In this document: one piece after another, positions 62,915 to 64,000 of the stretch
Numbering within the stretch: position 1 is the first letter of the stretch
Layout: each line of letters starts with the position of its first letter
DNA from: Nitrosopolaris sp035691865
GTDB taxonomy: Archaea > Thermoproteota > Nitrososphaeria > Nitrososphaerales > Nitrososphaeraceae
Reading direction: 5' to 3'
Assembly (NCBI GenBank): GCA_035691865.1
Contig: DASSIM010000001.1
Location: 1 to 64,000 of the forward strand
Length of the DNA: 64,000 nt
Made by a program: the position numbers and the translations under genes
The notes under the pieces: model-generated
Databases searched by the model: none
What the model was told of the DNA's origin: nothing
The model's input: the letters and a program-made list of their open reading frames with translations, nothing else

Positions 62915-63220
62915 TTAATGTTGCAAAGTCTTTTTAATATTTTCCCATGCGCAGTCTTGATTTTGGACCTCTTGCAAAAATGCGACCTCCGTATCCATGT
63001 TTTGTTCACGGATCATGTCGCTTGCATGGGTAAATGGGAAAGGAAGATCCGATACATAGTATATTTCGGCATTTTGTTTTGATCCCATTGGTGGGTTTAC
63101 AGTTATATTAACAACATGAAATCCTGCAAATTCCATATGTTGACGGATCTTCTCTTGATCGAGCGTCTTTTCTGTATGGTGATAAATTATCAACATTCTA
63201 TACTGTTTAGTCACGGCCAC
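62915..63220 (-). CDS. Small protein of unknown function
   Basis: A 101-residue soluble protein, possibly beta-alpha-beta: L-I-I-Y-H-H-T at residues 10-16, a helix with I-R-Q-H-M, then V-V-N-I-T-V-N. An internal ATG nine codons in may be the start. It follows the zinc-ribbon gene by nine bases on the same strand, so the two are probably co-transcribed. I do not recognise a family. Confidence 0.5.
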   Translation of the reverse strand: MAVTKQYRMLIIYHHTEKTLDQEKIRQHMEFAGFHVVNITVNPPMGSKQNAEIYYVSDLPFPFTHASDMIREQNMDTEVAFLQEVQNQDCAWENIKKTLQH

Positions 63221-63229
63221 TCGTTTCCT

Positions 63230-63442
63230 TCAATTCAAGTAAAGCAGGAAATCGCATTCTTCACAAAGATAACAAATTGTGTCAAAATCGGAGTATAATG
63301 TCATTATGTCATGGCAGCGAGGACATTCAATATCTTGGTCGACTTTTAGATTATTACTCTCTTGTTTGCTTTCTACACTCTGTTGGGCAGGATTTTCTTT
63401 CACCTCTATCAGCAATCTACTCTTACATCTGATTTTGGACAT
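63230..63442 (-). CDS. Small zinc-finger protein
   Basis: From the ATG at 63442, 70 residues: a Lys/Glu/Gln-rich N-terminal half and a C-terminal zinc ribbon with I-E-C-P-R-C-H and I-C-Y-L-C-E-E-C. A TATATTAAAAG element about 25-30 bases upstream supports this start over an upstream in-frame ATG. It may be the first gene of a two-gene unit with the protein at 62915. Its function is unknown. Confidence 0.6.
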   Translation of the reverse strand: MSKIRCKSRLLIEVKENPAQQSVESKQESNNLKVDQDIECPRCHDIMTLYSDFDTICYLCEECDFLLYLN

Positions 63443-64000
63443 GATTGCGTGTGATTCATAGCTTTTAATATAGAATGAAACACTAAGGGGACAGGGAGGG
63501 ACCACTGACGTATATTTCAATAAAAGCTCAAATCGCTAATGTTAAATATTCCTTAAATATTCCTCGATTTCTTCTCTCCGACTAACTATGAGTGTGCAAC
63601 TTAGTCAAACACGCGAGACGCTCTAAACGACATTTATTAAGAAATCCTGGTCAATTTAGTGGCCTTTGACTTCAGCGCCAATCCTATTGGGAATATATGG
63701 TGCCCAAATTGTATTTAGAAGGGTGCTCTCTTTCATGATTCGACTAAGGCAGCCTCTTATACCGTTATGAATCTGGAGTTTGGATGAGCCTTAACTAACA
63801 TGAACTTATTATATCCGTCTAGGAAAGAAGTGCTACCGAGTTATTTAGTCTCGATGTCTTTGCGCAAGATTAATAGTGTCTGCGACTCAAATTAGGAATT
63901 ACGGCTGAGTCTGATAATAGTGTTCATCGAGCAAGATATGTAATAGAGAGTTCAAATGAATTGCTAATTTGCTCAACATTTGGCAGGCTACAAACGGAAT
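63443..64000. other. Right-edge region, no gene identified
   Basis: About 560 bases to the window edge without a convincing gene; a gene could begin just beyond position 64000. Confidence 0.3.

Noticed and set aside
1..64000. CRISPR arrays, insertion sequences, integrases and prophage genes
   Set aside because: No regularly spaced repeats, transposase or integrase frames, or terminal inverted repeats were seen.

Overview
The window is from the chromosome of a member of the Nitrososphaeria (Thaumarchaeota), probably close to the ammonia-oxidising archaea. Support comes from archaeal information-processing genes (Rpo3, eS19, eS27, eL18, eL43, eL44, Nep1, SBDS, exosome Rrp4/41/42, KEOPS Pcc1, prefoldin beta, short XPF, RNase P Rpp21), a fused siroheme decarboxylase, a cobalamin cluster ending in CobY, a membrane-anchored cupredoxin, a recurring small winged-helix family, and AT-rich DNA in which many TATA boxes sit about 27 bases before the start codon, as in leaderless transcription. 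No amo, nitrite reductase or rRNA gene lies in the window, so ammonia oxidation and the genus cannot be settled here.

Layout: 1-605 is a cut alcohol dehydrogenase. 0.7-3.4 kb holds PDCD5, eS19, RNase P component 4, an unknown protein and Nep1. 3.5-6.1 kb holds heme O synthase, an Lrp regulator and aspartate-semialdehyde dehydrogenase. 6.2-10.5 kb is a tightly overlapping cobalamin nucleotide-loop operon (CobD-like, a CobQ without its amidotransferase domain, CbiB, CobS, CobY). 10.5-17.7 kb holds eS27/eL44, a GNA1-like acetyltransferase, a Hjc-like nuclease, fused AhbA/AhbB, a three-gene unit (chlorite-dismutase-family protein, DUF1802, aldo/keto reductase) and SufC. 18-30.7 kb holds a cupredoxin, ribosomal and polymerase genes (eL18, uL13, uS9, Rpo3), the SBDS-exosome-eL43-Pcc1 superoperon, a 3.6 kb interruption of secreted and membrane proteins, then prefoldin beta and XPF. 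31.2-32.2 kb encodes two helical repeat proteins. 32.5-39.7 kb is a his operon (G-D-C-HAD-B-H-A-F) with no hisE/hisI in the window, followed upstream by HMG-CoA reductase and a PQQ-type sugar dehydrogenase. 42.4-51.8 kb holds a CBS-HPF fusion, a tRNA-Ser with two introns, IlvD, signal peptidase I, a CoA-binding protein and a UbiA prenyltransferase. From 48 kb the window becomes gene-poor and accessory: winged-helix regulators, a frameshifted nucleotidyltransferase, a membrane sensor fused to a LivJ-like binding domain, and from 58 to 62.4 kb a cluster of secreted Gly/Asn/Ser-rich proteins.

Functional threads: tetrapyrrole chemistry recurs (cobalamin, siroheme-route heme, heme O, chlorite-dismutase family). 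Exosome, SBDS, Nep1, RNase P, KEOPS and ribosomal proteins form an RNA and ribosome-assembly theme. The right-hand third is dominated by cell-surface and regulatory genes. The most unusual items are the doubly interrupted tRNA-Ser(UGA), the Gly-rich surface protein cluster, the single-domain CobQ, the CBS-HPF fusion, the sensor-binding-protein fusion without a canonical start codon, and eL43, which also has no ATG, GTG or TTG in its reading frame. No CRISPR array, insertion sequence or prophage was recognised.
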